Source: Opitutia bacterium
GTDB taxonomy: Bacteria; Verrucomicrobiota; Verrucomicrobiia; Opitutales; JANYDI01
NCBI GenBank assembly: GCA_025363695.1
Contig: JANYDI010000065.1
Coordinates: 1 to 7,144 of the forward strand
Direction of reading: 5' to 3'
Length of the DNA: 7,144 bases
The stretch's first letter is position 1; each line of letters begins with the position of its first letter. The notes below the pieces were generated by a model. That model had not been told where the DNA came from. It saw nothing but the letters and a program-made list of their open reading frames with translations, and did no database searches. Below, piece after piece: positions 1-4,267 of the stretch. The translations under genes were made by a program, and so were the position numbers.

Positions 1-159
1 CCGGCCTTTCAGGCCTCCCAAAGTGTGGTCTTGATTATTGGTTAAATTAATAGAATTTATCAACCCTAACAGATTCCTTAAAACAGGTTTTAAATTTAAT
101 CGATCACACGCCCTAGGGTTATGCAAGAGCTCTATTTTAAAAAAATTTCCTTCACAGAA
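1..159. other. Gene-free region with small dyads
   Basis: I see no convincing coding sequence here on either strand. The stretch is AT-rich. It holds a perfect 7-bp inverted repeat at 78-93 (TTAAAAC, two bases, GTTTTAA), which could be an operator-like dyad or a weak hairpin. AACCCTA at 62-68 can pair with TAGGGTT at 114-120, enclosing that dyad. A 5-bp GGCCT/AGGCC hairpin lies at 3-15 but no T-run follows it, so I do not call it a terminator. No promoter with two good boxes was found. The region may be the upstream or downstream flank of a gene outside the window. Confidence 0.5.
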
Positions 160-260
160 CCTAGTATTTCCTGCCCGATAGGCGATTTTTATAAAATGCG
201 CTAGCATTTTTAAAAATCGCCTATCGGAGGGGGATCCTAAGGGGCACGAGTGCCCCTTAG
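160..260 (+). repeat. Dispersed double-hairpin element, copy A
   Basis: First of three related copies, 101 bases. Parts in order: a tail with GTATTTCC (160-175); a long hairpin whose 16-base arms 176-191 and 211-226 are perfectly complementary, followed by inner arms AAAATGC (193-199) and GCATTTT (204-210) around the loop GCTA; a G-rich linker with GGATCC (227-236); and a second hairpin with arms 237-247 and 250-260. The second hairpin lies 11 bases past the uppP stop codon, so a uppP transcript would meet it first and could end or be protected there. On the uppP strand no T-run follows it, which argues against a classical intrinsic terminator. No target-site duplication or terminal inverted repeat is visible. 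I do not recognise the family. Confidence 0.85.
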
Positions 261-271
261 TCCTTATTCTT

Positions 272-1165
272 TTACAAAACTGCCAGCAAAAACACCCCTA
301 TGGCTATTCTATAAAAAACAAAAGGCATAAGGCCGTAGTTTTTTATAAGCTTGATTGCGCAATAAATCATGGATAATCCCGCTAAAAAAGCAGCCAAAGA
401 GCCTAAGGATAGTGGATAGAAAACGGAAGGATCTAATTCCCAGTTTTTTATCAGTGCATAACCCGATACGCCTGAGACGATAACGAAACCCAAGAGCAGA
501 CTGAGTTCTAGGCATTCAGCGAGAGGAAGCCCTAATAAAACGCCTGCTGTCAGCGTCATCATTGACCGACTTACTCCCGGGCACAAGGCGACGCACTGCA
601 TGAGTCCGACAAAAAGAGCCTCGCGCCACGAAAGCGTTGTCCAACTTTTGGAGTTTTGGGGGCTTGTCGGACGATTTCGACGACGCCAAAGCTCGACAAG
701 CCCCATGTAGAGCCCTCCTAGCGGCAGCAGGTAAGACACAATTTTGAGGGAATTTTCTGGGTTTTCTGCAGTAAAATCCTTAAGTAAAAACCCCAGCGTG
801 GCGGCTGGAAAAGTACCTAAAAACATAATAAGGAAAAGTTTTTTCCATAATAATCCGGGAAGAAAATCCTTCAAACGCCTACGCAGTACCCAGGGGACCA
901 CGCAAGCGCTAGCGCCCTGAAAAAGGATACACAAAAGGCCCAAAATTCGTGAGTTTTGGCGAGCCTTTGGAATTTTCATGGCCTGTATGGCAAGCATGAG
1001 GTGCCCTGACGACGAGACGGGCAAAAATTCCGTCACGCCCTGAACGGTCCCTAATATAACCGCTTCCTTGGCTGTAAGCGGCGCGGAAGAACCCTCCGGG
1101 GACGGCTCGGAAACCCCTAAAACCCAACACGGAAATATGAATAAAAGCCACCAAGGCAAGTGCAT
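272..1165 (-). CDS. uppP: Undecaprenyl-diphosphatase UppP (BacA family)
   Basis: This integral membrane enzyme dephosphorylates undecaprenyl diphosphate to undecaprenyl phosphate, recycling the lipid carrier of peptidoglycan and other surface polymers; extra copies give bacitracin resistance in known cases. Seen in the 297-residue protein: the first family motif at about residues 42-55 (QGVTEFLPVSSSGH, with Gln42, Glu46 and His55) and the second at 196-201 (PGVSRS, with Arg200), plus many hydrophobic segments. The usual Gly after SRS is Met (SRSMMT). Residues 1-19 form an additional hydrophobic, signal-like segment before the usual family start near residue 30, making the protein somewhat longer than the common 265-280. 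The ATG at 1165 is preceded by AAGGG about seven bases upstream. The gene follows tRNA-Pro by 21 bases, so co-transcription with the tRNA or read-through is likely. Repeat copy A follows its stop. Confidence 0.95.
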   Translation of the reverse strand: MHLPWWLLFIFPCWVLGVSEPSPEGSSAPLTAKEAVILGTVQGVTEFLPVSSSGHLMLAIQAMKIPKARQNSRILGLLCILFQGASACVVPWVLRRRLKDFLPGLLWKKLFLIMFLGTFPAATLGFLLKDFTAENPENSLKIVSYLLPLGGLYMGLVELWRRRNRPTSPQNSKSWTTLSWREALFVGLMQCVALCPGVSRSMMTLTAGVLLGLPLAECLELSLLLGFVIVSGVSGYALIKNWELDPSVFYPLSLGSLAAFLAGLSMIYCAIKLIKNYGLMPFVFYRIAIGVFLLAVL

Positions 1166-1185
1166 AAAAAGCCCTTAAAAAGGCT
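1166..1185 (-). terminator. Terminator-like hairpin between tRNA-Pro and uppP
   Basis: Read on the minus strand, AGCC and GGCT form a short stem that can be extended by TT/AA with one bulged G, followed at once by five T residues. This is the shape of a weak intrinsic terminator for the tRNA. The T-run touches the uppP ATG, and the AAGGG in the 3' arm is the only Shine-Dalgarno-like sequence for uppP. The hairpin may therefore limit read-through and mask the uppP ribosome site at once. The stem is short, so termination is probably partial. Confidence 0.4.
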
Positions 1186-1186
1186 A

Positions 1187-1263
1187 TGGTCGGATCGGAG
1201 AGATTCGAACTCTCGACCCCTTGCACCCCATGCAAGTGCGCTACCAGGCTGCGCCACGATCCG
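1187..1263 (-). tRNA. tRNA-Pro (anticodon GGG)
   Basis: A full cloverleaf of 77 bases can be folded by eye. The acceptor arms CGGATCG and CGATCCG pair over 7 bp; the D stem is GCGC/GCGC; the anticodon stem is CTTGC/GCAAG with loop ATGGGGT, giving anticodon GGG, which reads CCC and CCU proline codons. The variable loop is 5 bases. The T stem is GAGAG/CTCTC around TTCGAAT. The discriminator base is A at 1190, and the CCA end is encoded at 1189-1187. The first base pair C-G and the following GG are typical of bacterial tRNA-Pro. It lies between tatA and uppP on the same strand. Open reading frames across it on both strands are artefacts. Confidence 0.97.
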
Positions 1264-1273
1264 ATACCCGTTC

Positions 1274-1302
1274 TTGGTAGACAGATTGGGCCACGCTGTC
1301 AA
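1274..1302 (-). promoter_or_regulatory. Probable promoter of tRNA-Pro (and uppP)
   Basis: On the minus strand a perfect TTGACA (-35) lies at 1302-1297. After a 17-base spacer comes TACCAA at 1279-1274, a weak -10 match (3 of 6). The predicted start near 1267 is about four bases before the mature tRNA 5' end at 1263, as expected for a tRNA gene. The -35 box overlaps the TGA stop codon of tatA, so the promoter is partly inside the upstream gene. Confidence 0.5.
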
Positions 1303-1535
1303 GGTATTTTTTCTGAATTTACTTCCTTTGGTTTAGACTCATCGGCCTGCAAACCGGCATCGAGCTCTTCGGACATTTCGGAGGCCGCTTTTTTAAATTC
1401 TCGAATCGACCGACCCAGACTACGAGCGAACTTGGGCAAGCGATCCGCGCCAAAAAGAATCAGCACAACCAGTAAAATAATGATGATTTCTGAAGGTCTT
1501 AAATTTCCAATAAAGGCGAAAGGTGCGGCAAACAT
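1299..1535 (-). CDS. tatA: Twin-arginine translocase subunit TatA/TatE
   Basis: TatA forms the size-variable channel of the Tat system, which exports folded proteins with twin-arginine signals across the inner membrane. Seen in the 78-residue protein: a short N-terminus, one membrane helix at about 14-28 (EIIIILLVVLILFG) with the conserved Phe28-Gly29 hinge, a basic amphipathic helix at about 33-50 (LPKFARSLGRSIREFKKA), then an acidic, lysine-containing polar tail. Length and layout are typical. No tatB or tatC is nearby, which is common where tat genes are scattered. The ATG at 1535 has no Shine-Dalgarno site and lies only about 11 bases from the predicted -10 box. It diverges from rpmI. Its stop codon overlaps the -35 box of the tRNA promoter downstream. 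Confidence 0.95.
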   Translation of the reverse strand: MFAAPFAFIGNLRPSEIIIILLVVLILFGADRLPKFARSLGRSIREFKKAASEMSEELDAGLQADESKPKEVNSEKIP

Positions 1536-1546
1536 AAGGTATGCAG

Positions 1547-1574
1547 ATTACACAACTTCTCAAGTATGTGTCAA
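1547..1574 (-). promoter_or_regulatory. tatA promoter, nearly leaderless
   Basis: On the minus strand TTGACA at 1574-1569 is followed, after 16 bases, by TGTAAT at 1552-1547 (5 of 6 to TATAAT). A start about seven bases on, near 1540, would leave roughly five bases before the tatA ATG at 1535. A symmetric dyad (AGAAAA, C, TTTTCT at 1587-1599) lies between this -35 box and that of rpmI and could be a shared operator, but this is unproven. Confidence 0.65.
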
Positions 1575-1598
1575 TCTTGTTTTTTTAGAAAACTTTTC

Positions 1599-1625
1599 TT
1601 GACAAAATCAAAAAACTCCTATTGT
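1599..1625 (+). promoter_or_regulatory. rpmI-rplT promoter, short leader
   Basis: A perfect TTGACA lies at 1599-1604. The best -10 candidate is TATTGT at 1620-1625 (4 of 6), at a short 15-base spacing; TTGTCT at 1622-1627 gives a 17-base spacer but matches poorly. Either choice puts the start around 1632-1634, leaving only about 5-7 bases before the rpmI ATG at 1639. There is no Shine-Dalgarno sequence in that space. Confidence 0.5.
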
Positions 1626-1638
1626 CTAGCGCCCGACC

Positions 1639-1833
1639 ATGCAAAAAACGAATAAATCTATTGCTAAGCGCTTCAAAATAACAGGCACAGGACGCGTTTT
1701 ACGCCGCAGCCCCAATAGTAATCACATGCGTAGCAGCAAGACTACTAAGCAAAAGCGCTCCTATCAACGGGACAAAACCGTCTGCCTGGGTCTGGTTAAA
1801 CAAATCAAGCGGGCCATTATTGGCGCCTTCTAA
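1639..1833 (+). CDS. rpmI: 50S ribosomal protein L35 (bL35)
   Basis: A small, very basic protein of the large ribosomal subunit. The 64 residues start with the family signature KTNKSIAKRFKITGTGRVLRR (residues 3-23), followed by a basic stretch with a conserved His29 and the TTKQKR segment typical of L35. Length is normal. The start at 1639 gives the expected N-terminus; the bases before it (GCCCGACC) contain no Shine-Dalgarno site. rplT follows after 85 bases, the usual rpmI-rplT pairing. infC, which precedes rpmI in many bacteria, is absent here; the upstream neighbour is the divergent tatA. Confidence 0.95.
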   Translation: MQKTNKSIAKRFKITGTGRVLRRSPNSNHMRSSKTTKQKRSYQRDKTVCLGLVKQIKRAIIGAF

Positions 1834-1848
1834 ACCTTCGTCTCTTCC

Positions 1849-1885
1849 TGGGTAAAAAAGGGGAACTTTCCCTTGGGCGACCCAA
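1849..1885 (+). promoter_or_regulatory. Alternative hairpins in the rpmI-rplT spacer
   Basis: Two folds compete in the mRNA. In one, TGGGT (1849-1853) pairs with ACCCA (1880-1884) and encloses a hairpin of AAGGGGA (1858-1864) with TTCCCTT (1868-1874), which includes one G-U pair and loop ACT. In the other, TTGGG (1873-1877) pairs with CCCAA (1881-1885) around loop CGA. The two share bases and cannot coexist. L20 is known to repress its own operon by binding mRNA in other bacteria, so an L20-responsive switch is possible; this is inference. No T-run directly follows either hairpin. Confidence 0.4.
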
Positions 1886-1918
1886 TAGAGAGTTTTATTA
1901 TTACTGTTTTCATTCAAC

Positions 1919-2287
1919 ATGCCTAGAGTAACCAATCCACAAGCAACGCGCAGGCGTCGCAAAAAAATTCTAAAATTGGCCAAAGGATACTTTGGCAATA
2001 AATCACGGCTTTACCGCTACGCCATTGGCGCCGTCGAGCACGCTCAGGTCTATGCTTATGCGCACCGCAAAAAGCGTAAATCAGACTTTCGTAGGCTTTG
2101 GATCGTGCGTATTAACGCCGCTTGCCGCCAGCTAGGCATGCGCTATTCCCGCTTCATCGCTGGGCTCAATGCCGCCAACATTATCATGGATCGCAAAAAC
2201 TTGAGCGAACTGGCCATTCACGAGCCCGCAGCTTTTGCCGCGGTTGTTGAGAGGGCTAAGATCGCATTAGGCGAAGCCAAGGTTTAG
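1919..2287 (+). CDS. rplT: 50S ribosomal protein L20 (bL20)
   Basis: L20 binds 23S rRNA early and is needed for 50S assembly; in several bacteria it also represses its own operon. The 122-residue protein matches the family throughout: the basic N-terminal extension MPRVTNPQATRRRRKKILK, then AKGYFGNKSRLYRYA (21-35), the RKKRKSDFRRLWIVRINAA segment (about 51-69), GMRYSRFIAGL (74-84), and a C-terminal DRKNLSELAIHEPAAF region (about 91-106). Length is normal. The start is the first ATG after rpmI, and no Shine-Dalgarno site precedes it (TTCATTCAAC). A 291-base gap separates it from pheS, so pheS may have its own transcript. Confidence 0.96.
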   Translation: MPRVTNPQATRRRRKKILKLAKGYFGNKSRLYRYAIGAVEHAQVYAYAHRKKRKSDFRRLWIVRINAACRQLGMRYSRFIAGLNAANIIMDRKNLSELAIHEPAAFAAVVERAKIALGEAKV

Positions 2288-2443
2288 CGGGGTCTTTTGA
2301 GTTTATGCGGCGTCATGGAAGTGACTCACGCACCGTAGTGCGCTACGCACTTCCCTTCCTTGCCTAAACGTCAAAATGCCTCCGTTAAACCGCCCTTGCA
2401 GGTCGGTTCGAGTAACCCTGATCGCGAAGCGATCGAGAGAGTA
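2288..2443 (+). other. Gene-free, hairpin-rich rplT-pheS spacer
   Basis: No gene is supported in this stretch, which lies upstream of repeat copy B. It holds several overlapping inverted repeats. GGAAGTG (2317-2323) pairs with CACTTCC (2348-2354). Inside this, AGTGCG (2337-2342) pairs with CGCACT (2346-2351), and CGTAG (2334-2338) with CTACG (2343-2347). Further on, GGTT/AACC form a small hairpin at 2405-2417, and GATCGC/GCGATC form a perfect 6-bp hairpin around GAA at 2420-2434. None is followed by a T-run, so none is a standard terminator. The stretch may carry the 3' end of the rplT mRNA, the pheS promoter, or remnants of other repeats; no clear promoter was seen. Confidence 0.45.
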
Positions 2444-2543
2444 CCTTGTATCCACCCTGCCTGGTAGCGAATTGTTTAAAATGCTCTGCATTTTAACAAT
2501 TCGCTACCAGTTAGGGGATCCAAGGGGAGCTTGCTCCCCTTGG
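2444..2543 (+). repeat. Dispersed double-hairpin element, copy B
   Basis: Second copy, 100 bases. A tail with CTTGTATCC (2444-2460) leads to a long hairpin whose outer 15-base arms are 2461-2475 and 2496-2510. T2476 is bulged, and inner arms TAAAATGC (2477-2484) and GCATTTTA (2488-2495) surround loop TCT. The linker 2511-2519 (TTAGGGGAT) runs into the second hairpin, arms CCAAGGGGAGC (2520-2530) and GCTCCCCTTGG (2533-2543). Here the short hairpin faces the downstream gene, ending 35 bases before the pheS ATG; the element therefore probably forms part of the pheS leader. Arm sequences differ from copies A and C, but pairing is intact. Confidence 0.87.
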
Positions 2544-2578
2544 CCCTTCTTCTCCCTTCTCCTTCTCTCCTCCTTTCC
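2544..2578 (+). promoter_or_regulatory. Pure pyrimidine tract before the pheS start
   Basis: All 35 bases between repeat copy B and the pheS ATG are C or T on the coding strand. The tract includes CCTCCTTTC at 2569-2577, the same run found at the 3' end of bacterial 16S rRNA (the anti-Shine-Dalgarno tail). It therefore cannot pair with 16S rRNA as a normal ribosome site. Pyrimidine-rich leaders can bind ribosomal protein S1, and homopurine-homopyrimidine tracts can form triplex DNA; either role is inference here. Confidence 0.55.
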
Positions 2579-3613
2579 ATGCACACACAACTTGAAGTCA
2601 TTTTGAGCCAAGCGCGGGCTACGCGCGTGGATACGCCTGCGCAGCTGGAGGCGTTGAAGGCGGGGCTGCTTGGGCCCAATGGGAGCCTTACGGTGTTGAC
2701 GCGGGGCCTTGGGCAGCTGCCTAAGGAGGAGCGTCCGGAGGCTGGGCAGCGTATTAATCGGACCAAGGAAGCTGTCCAGCAGTATTTAGAGGCTTGCCAA
2801 GAGCGCATTGCCTCGGCAGATTTAGAAGTTAAATTAGGAGCGCCGATTTCGGATCCGTCCTTGCCTGCACCTACGCCATTTGGAGGTGTGCATCCGCTTA
2901 TTAAGGTTCGGGACGAAATCCTTTCAATCCTAGCATCTATCGGCTTTGTAAGCGTTATTGGACCGGAGATTGATCGTGCACATTTTTGTTTTGACGCGCT
3001 CAATACGCCCAAAGATCATCCTGCGCGTTCGCCTTCGGACACCTATTATTTTCCTTCGGATACGCGTATTCATGGGCTTTTTACGGAAAAAGACGAGCCT
3101 GTAGCACTGCGGCCGCATACGTCTTCGGTGCAGATTCGAGTCATGCTGGAGCGCCAAGCGCCTTTGCGTGTGGTTTCTCCAGGACGTTGTTTTCGTCGAG
3201 ACACGGCGGATGCTACACACACGAGCAATTTTCATCAAATTGAGGGGCTCTATGTGGACAAAAATGTAAGTGTTTTAGACCTAAAAAGCACCTTGGACTA
3301 TTTGTTTCGTAAGCTCTTGGGCCCCAAAACACAAGTGCGTTTTCGGCCGCATTTTTTTCCTTTTACTGAGCCCAGTTTTGAGGTTGATCTTAAAGCCGAT
3401 CACTTGGGCAAGGTTGGCCAAGAATGGATAGAAATCATGGGCTGCGGCATGGTGGATCCGCAGGTCTTGCGCGCCGTTGATTATGACCCTGAAACCCTGA
3501 GTGGCTTTGCCTTTGGCATGGGTGTTGAACGGATTGCCATGATTCTTTATGGGGTGGAGGATATCCGTCATTTTTATACAAATGACCTGCGTTTTTTAAA
3601 TCAATTTAGTTAA
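2579..3613 (+). CDS. pheS: Phenylalanyl-tRNA synthetase alpha subunit
   Basis: PheS carries the catalytic site that activates phenylalanine with ATP and transfers it to tRNA-Phe; it works as an alpha2-beta2 enzyme with PheT in the cytosol. In the 344-residue protein, residues 1-85 are the N-terminal helical (coiled-coil) tRNA-binding part. Class II motif 1 lies around 105-131 (HPLIKVRDEILSILASIG onward), motif 2 around 202-227 (GRCFRRDTADATHTSNFHQ followed by IEGLYVD), and motif 3 around 309-320 (GFAFGMGVERIA). HTSSVQIR at 180-187 and EIMGCGM at 285-291 are also family hallmarks. Ala311 in GFAFG, the position controlling amino-acid pocket size in known PheS, is unchanged. The ATG at 2579 was chosen because an in-frame TTG start at 2531 would add 16 residues encoded by the repeat hairpin and the pyrimidine tract. 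A six-base gap separates it from the next gene. Confidence 0.96.
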   Translation: MHTQLEVILSQARATRVDTPAQLEALKAGLLGPNGSLTVLTRGLGQLPKEERPEAGQRINRTKEAVQQYLEACQERIASADLEVKLGAPISDPSLPAPTPFGGVHPLIKVRDEILSILASIGFVSVIGPEIDRAHFCFDALNTPKDHPARSPSDTYYFPSDTRIHGLFTEKDEPVALRPHTSSVQIRVMLERQAPLRVVSPGRCFRRDTADATHTSNFHQIEGLYVDKNVSVLDLKSTLDYLFRKLLGPKTQVRFRPHFFPFTEPSFEVDLKADHLGKVGQEWIEIMGCGMVDPQVLRAVDYDPETLSGFAFGMGVERIAMILYGVEDIRHFYTNDLRFLNQFS

Positions 3614-3619
3614 TACGTC

Positions 3620-4261
3620 ATGCTTAAGAATCTTCTATTTTCTTTAGGTTTGTTTGTACATCAGCCGCACTCCGAAATTAAGGAAGCGGCAGAGGCTTCC
3701 GTCATGCTTGAAGCCCTCAAAGCTGCTTCGGTTTTAGGCGTGTCCAAGCTATCTGATTCGCCAGAAAGCTACCTTTTGACCTTAGAGGGGGATGTTCAGG
3801 CAGTTTTTAAGCCCGCCAGTGAGGAAGAAATGACGCCGTTTTTCGACGTTGCTATTTATGAAGCCTCCCGTTTTTTGGGTTTTCCCAATATTTCGCCTAC
3901 GGTTCTACGTTCTTTTCAAATAAAACAAGTTATTAGGGTGAAAAAAGACATGATCGAGTATAATTTAATCAATGCCACCGGAAGTCTTCAGCGCTATTTT
4001 TCGGGCGAAATCCGGTGTATTCCCTCGAAAGGATTACCGCAATGGAAGATTTTCTACTATCTTTTTAGATACCCTGAAATGTCCTTTGATCGCGAAACAA
4101 TCCCTGATTCTGAAGAAATGCGTTGCCTATCCGCGGCATCCCTTGAAAAACTTAAATCGCTGAATATCGATATCCTTAAATCTTTTAATCTGCCTCGTAG
4201 CGATGAGAAGCTTAACGCTATTTTGGAACGCAGGAATGTGCTTCTGCAGCAAATACCTTAA
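3620..4261 (+). CDS. PI3/4-kinase-like pseudokinase, catalytic core missing
   Basis: I do not know this gene by name. Residues 52-96 of 213 resemble the N-lobe of bacterial PI3/4-kinase-like (HipA/FAM20-type) proteins: a beta strand, VFKP with a candidate ATP-binding Lys64, then DVAIYEASRFLGFPNISPTV, like the family's EVAAYxLSxxLG...PPTV pattern. GSLQ at 121-124 and a helix with YYLF at 146-149 follow the family order. The C-terminal part (LSAASLEKLKSLNIDIL and AILERRNVLLQ, about 170-210) matches the usual closing helices. The expected catalytic loop (D-R-H..N) and metal-binding Asp between YYLF and LSAAS are not seen; only about 20 residues lie there. It may be a pseudokinase, a decayed kinase, or only a distant fold relative. 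It has six-base gaps to pheS and pheT, so it is co-transcribed, yet its G+C (about 39% by hand count over 3841-4200) is below that of pheT. No membrane helix or clear signal peptide is seen. Confidence 0.5.
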   Translation: MLKNLLFSLGLFVHQPHSEIKEAAEASVMLEALKAASVLGVSKLSDSPESYLLTLEGDVQAVFKPASEEEMTPFFDVAIYEASRFLGFPNISPTVLRSFQIKQVIRVKKDMIEYNLINATGSLQRYFSGEIRCIPSKGLPQWKIFYYLFRYPEMSFDRETIPDSEEMRCLSAASLEKLKSLNIDILKSFNLPRSDEKLNAILERRNVLLQQIP

Positions 4262-4267
4262 TTTTTA

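Noticed and set aside
31..56. Possible promoter TTGATT with TAGAAT
   Set aside because: The spacing is only 14 bases and both boxes are imperfect in an AT-rich stretch; no gene start follows.
237..260. Short hairpin of copy A as a standard intrinsic terminator of uppP
   Set aside because: On the uppP strand the stem is followed by GATCCCCC, not a T-run; the same lack is seen in copy C after gatC.
1117..1302. 61-codon minus-strand frame through tRNA-Pro
   Set aside because: It is a translation of the tRNA sequence itself, a common annotation artefact, and it overlaps the uppP start.
1186..1602. 138-codon plus-strand frame antisense to the tRNA and tatA
   Set aside because: It covers a complete tRNA cloverleaf and a well-supported tatA on the other strand; its N-terminus is the familiar false translation of an antisense tRNA.
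2401..2434. tRNA T-arm-like GGTTCGAGT sequence as a tRNA remnant
   Set aside because: The flanking bases do not form a five-pair T stem or an acceptor stem; the likeness is limited to GGTTCGA.
2531..2578. TTG start giving PheS 16 extra residues
   Set aside because: The extension is encoded by the repeat hairpin and the pyrimidine tract and is not family-like; the ATG at 2579 gives the normal PheS N-terminus.
2476..3012. 178-codon minus-strand frame over pheS
   Set aside because: It is a shadow of pheS with a composition reflecting the opposite strand; no family likeness was seen.
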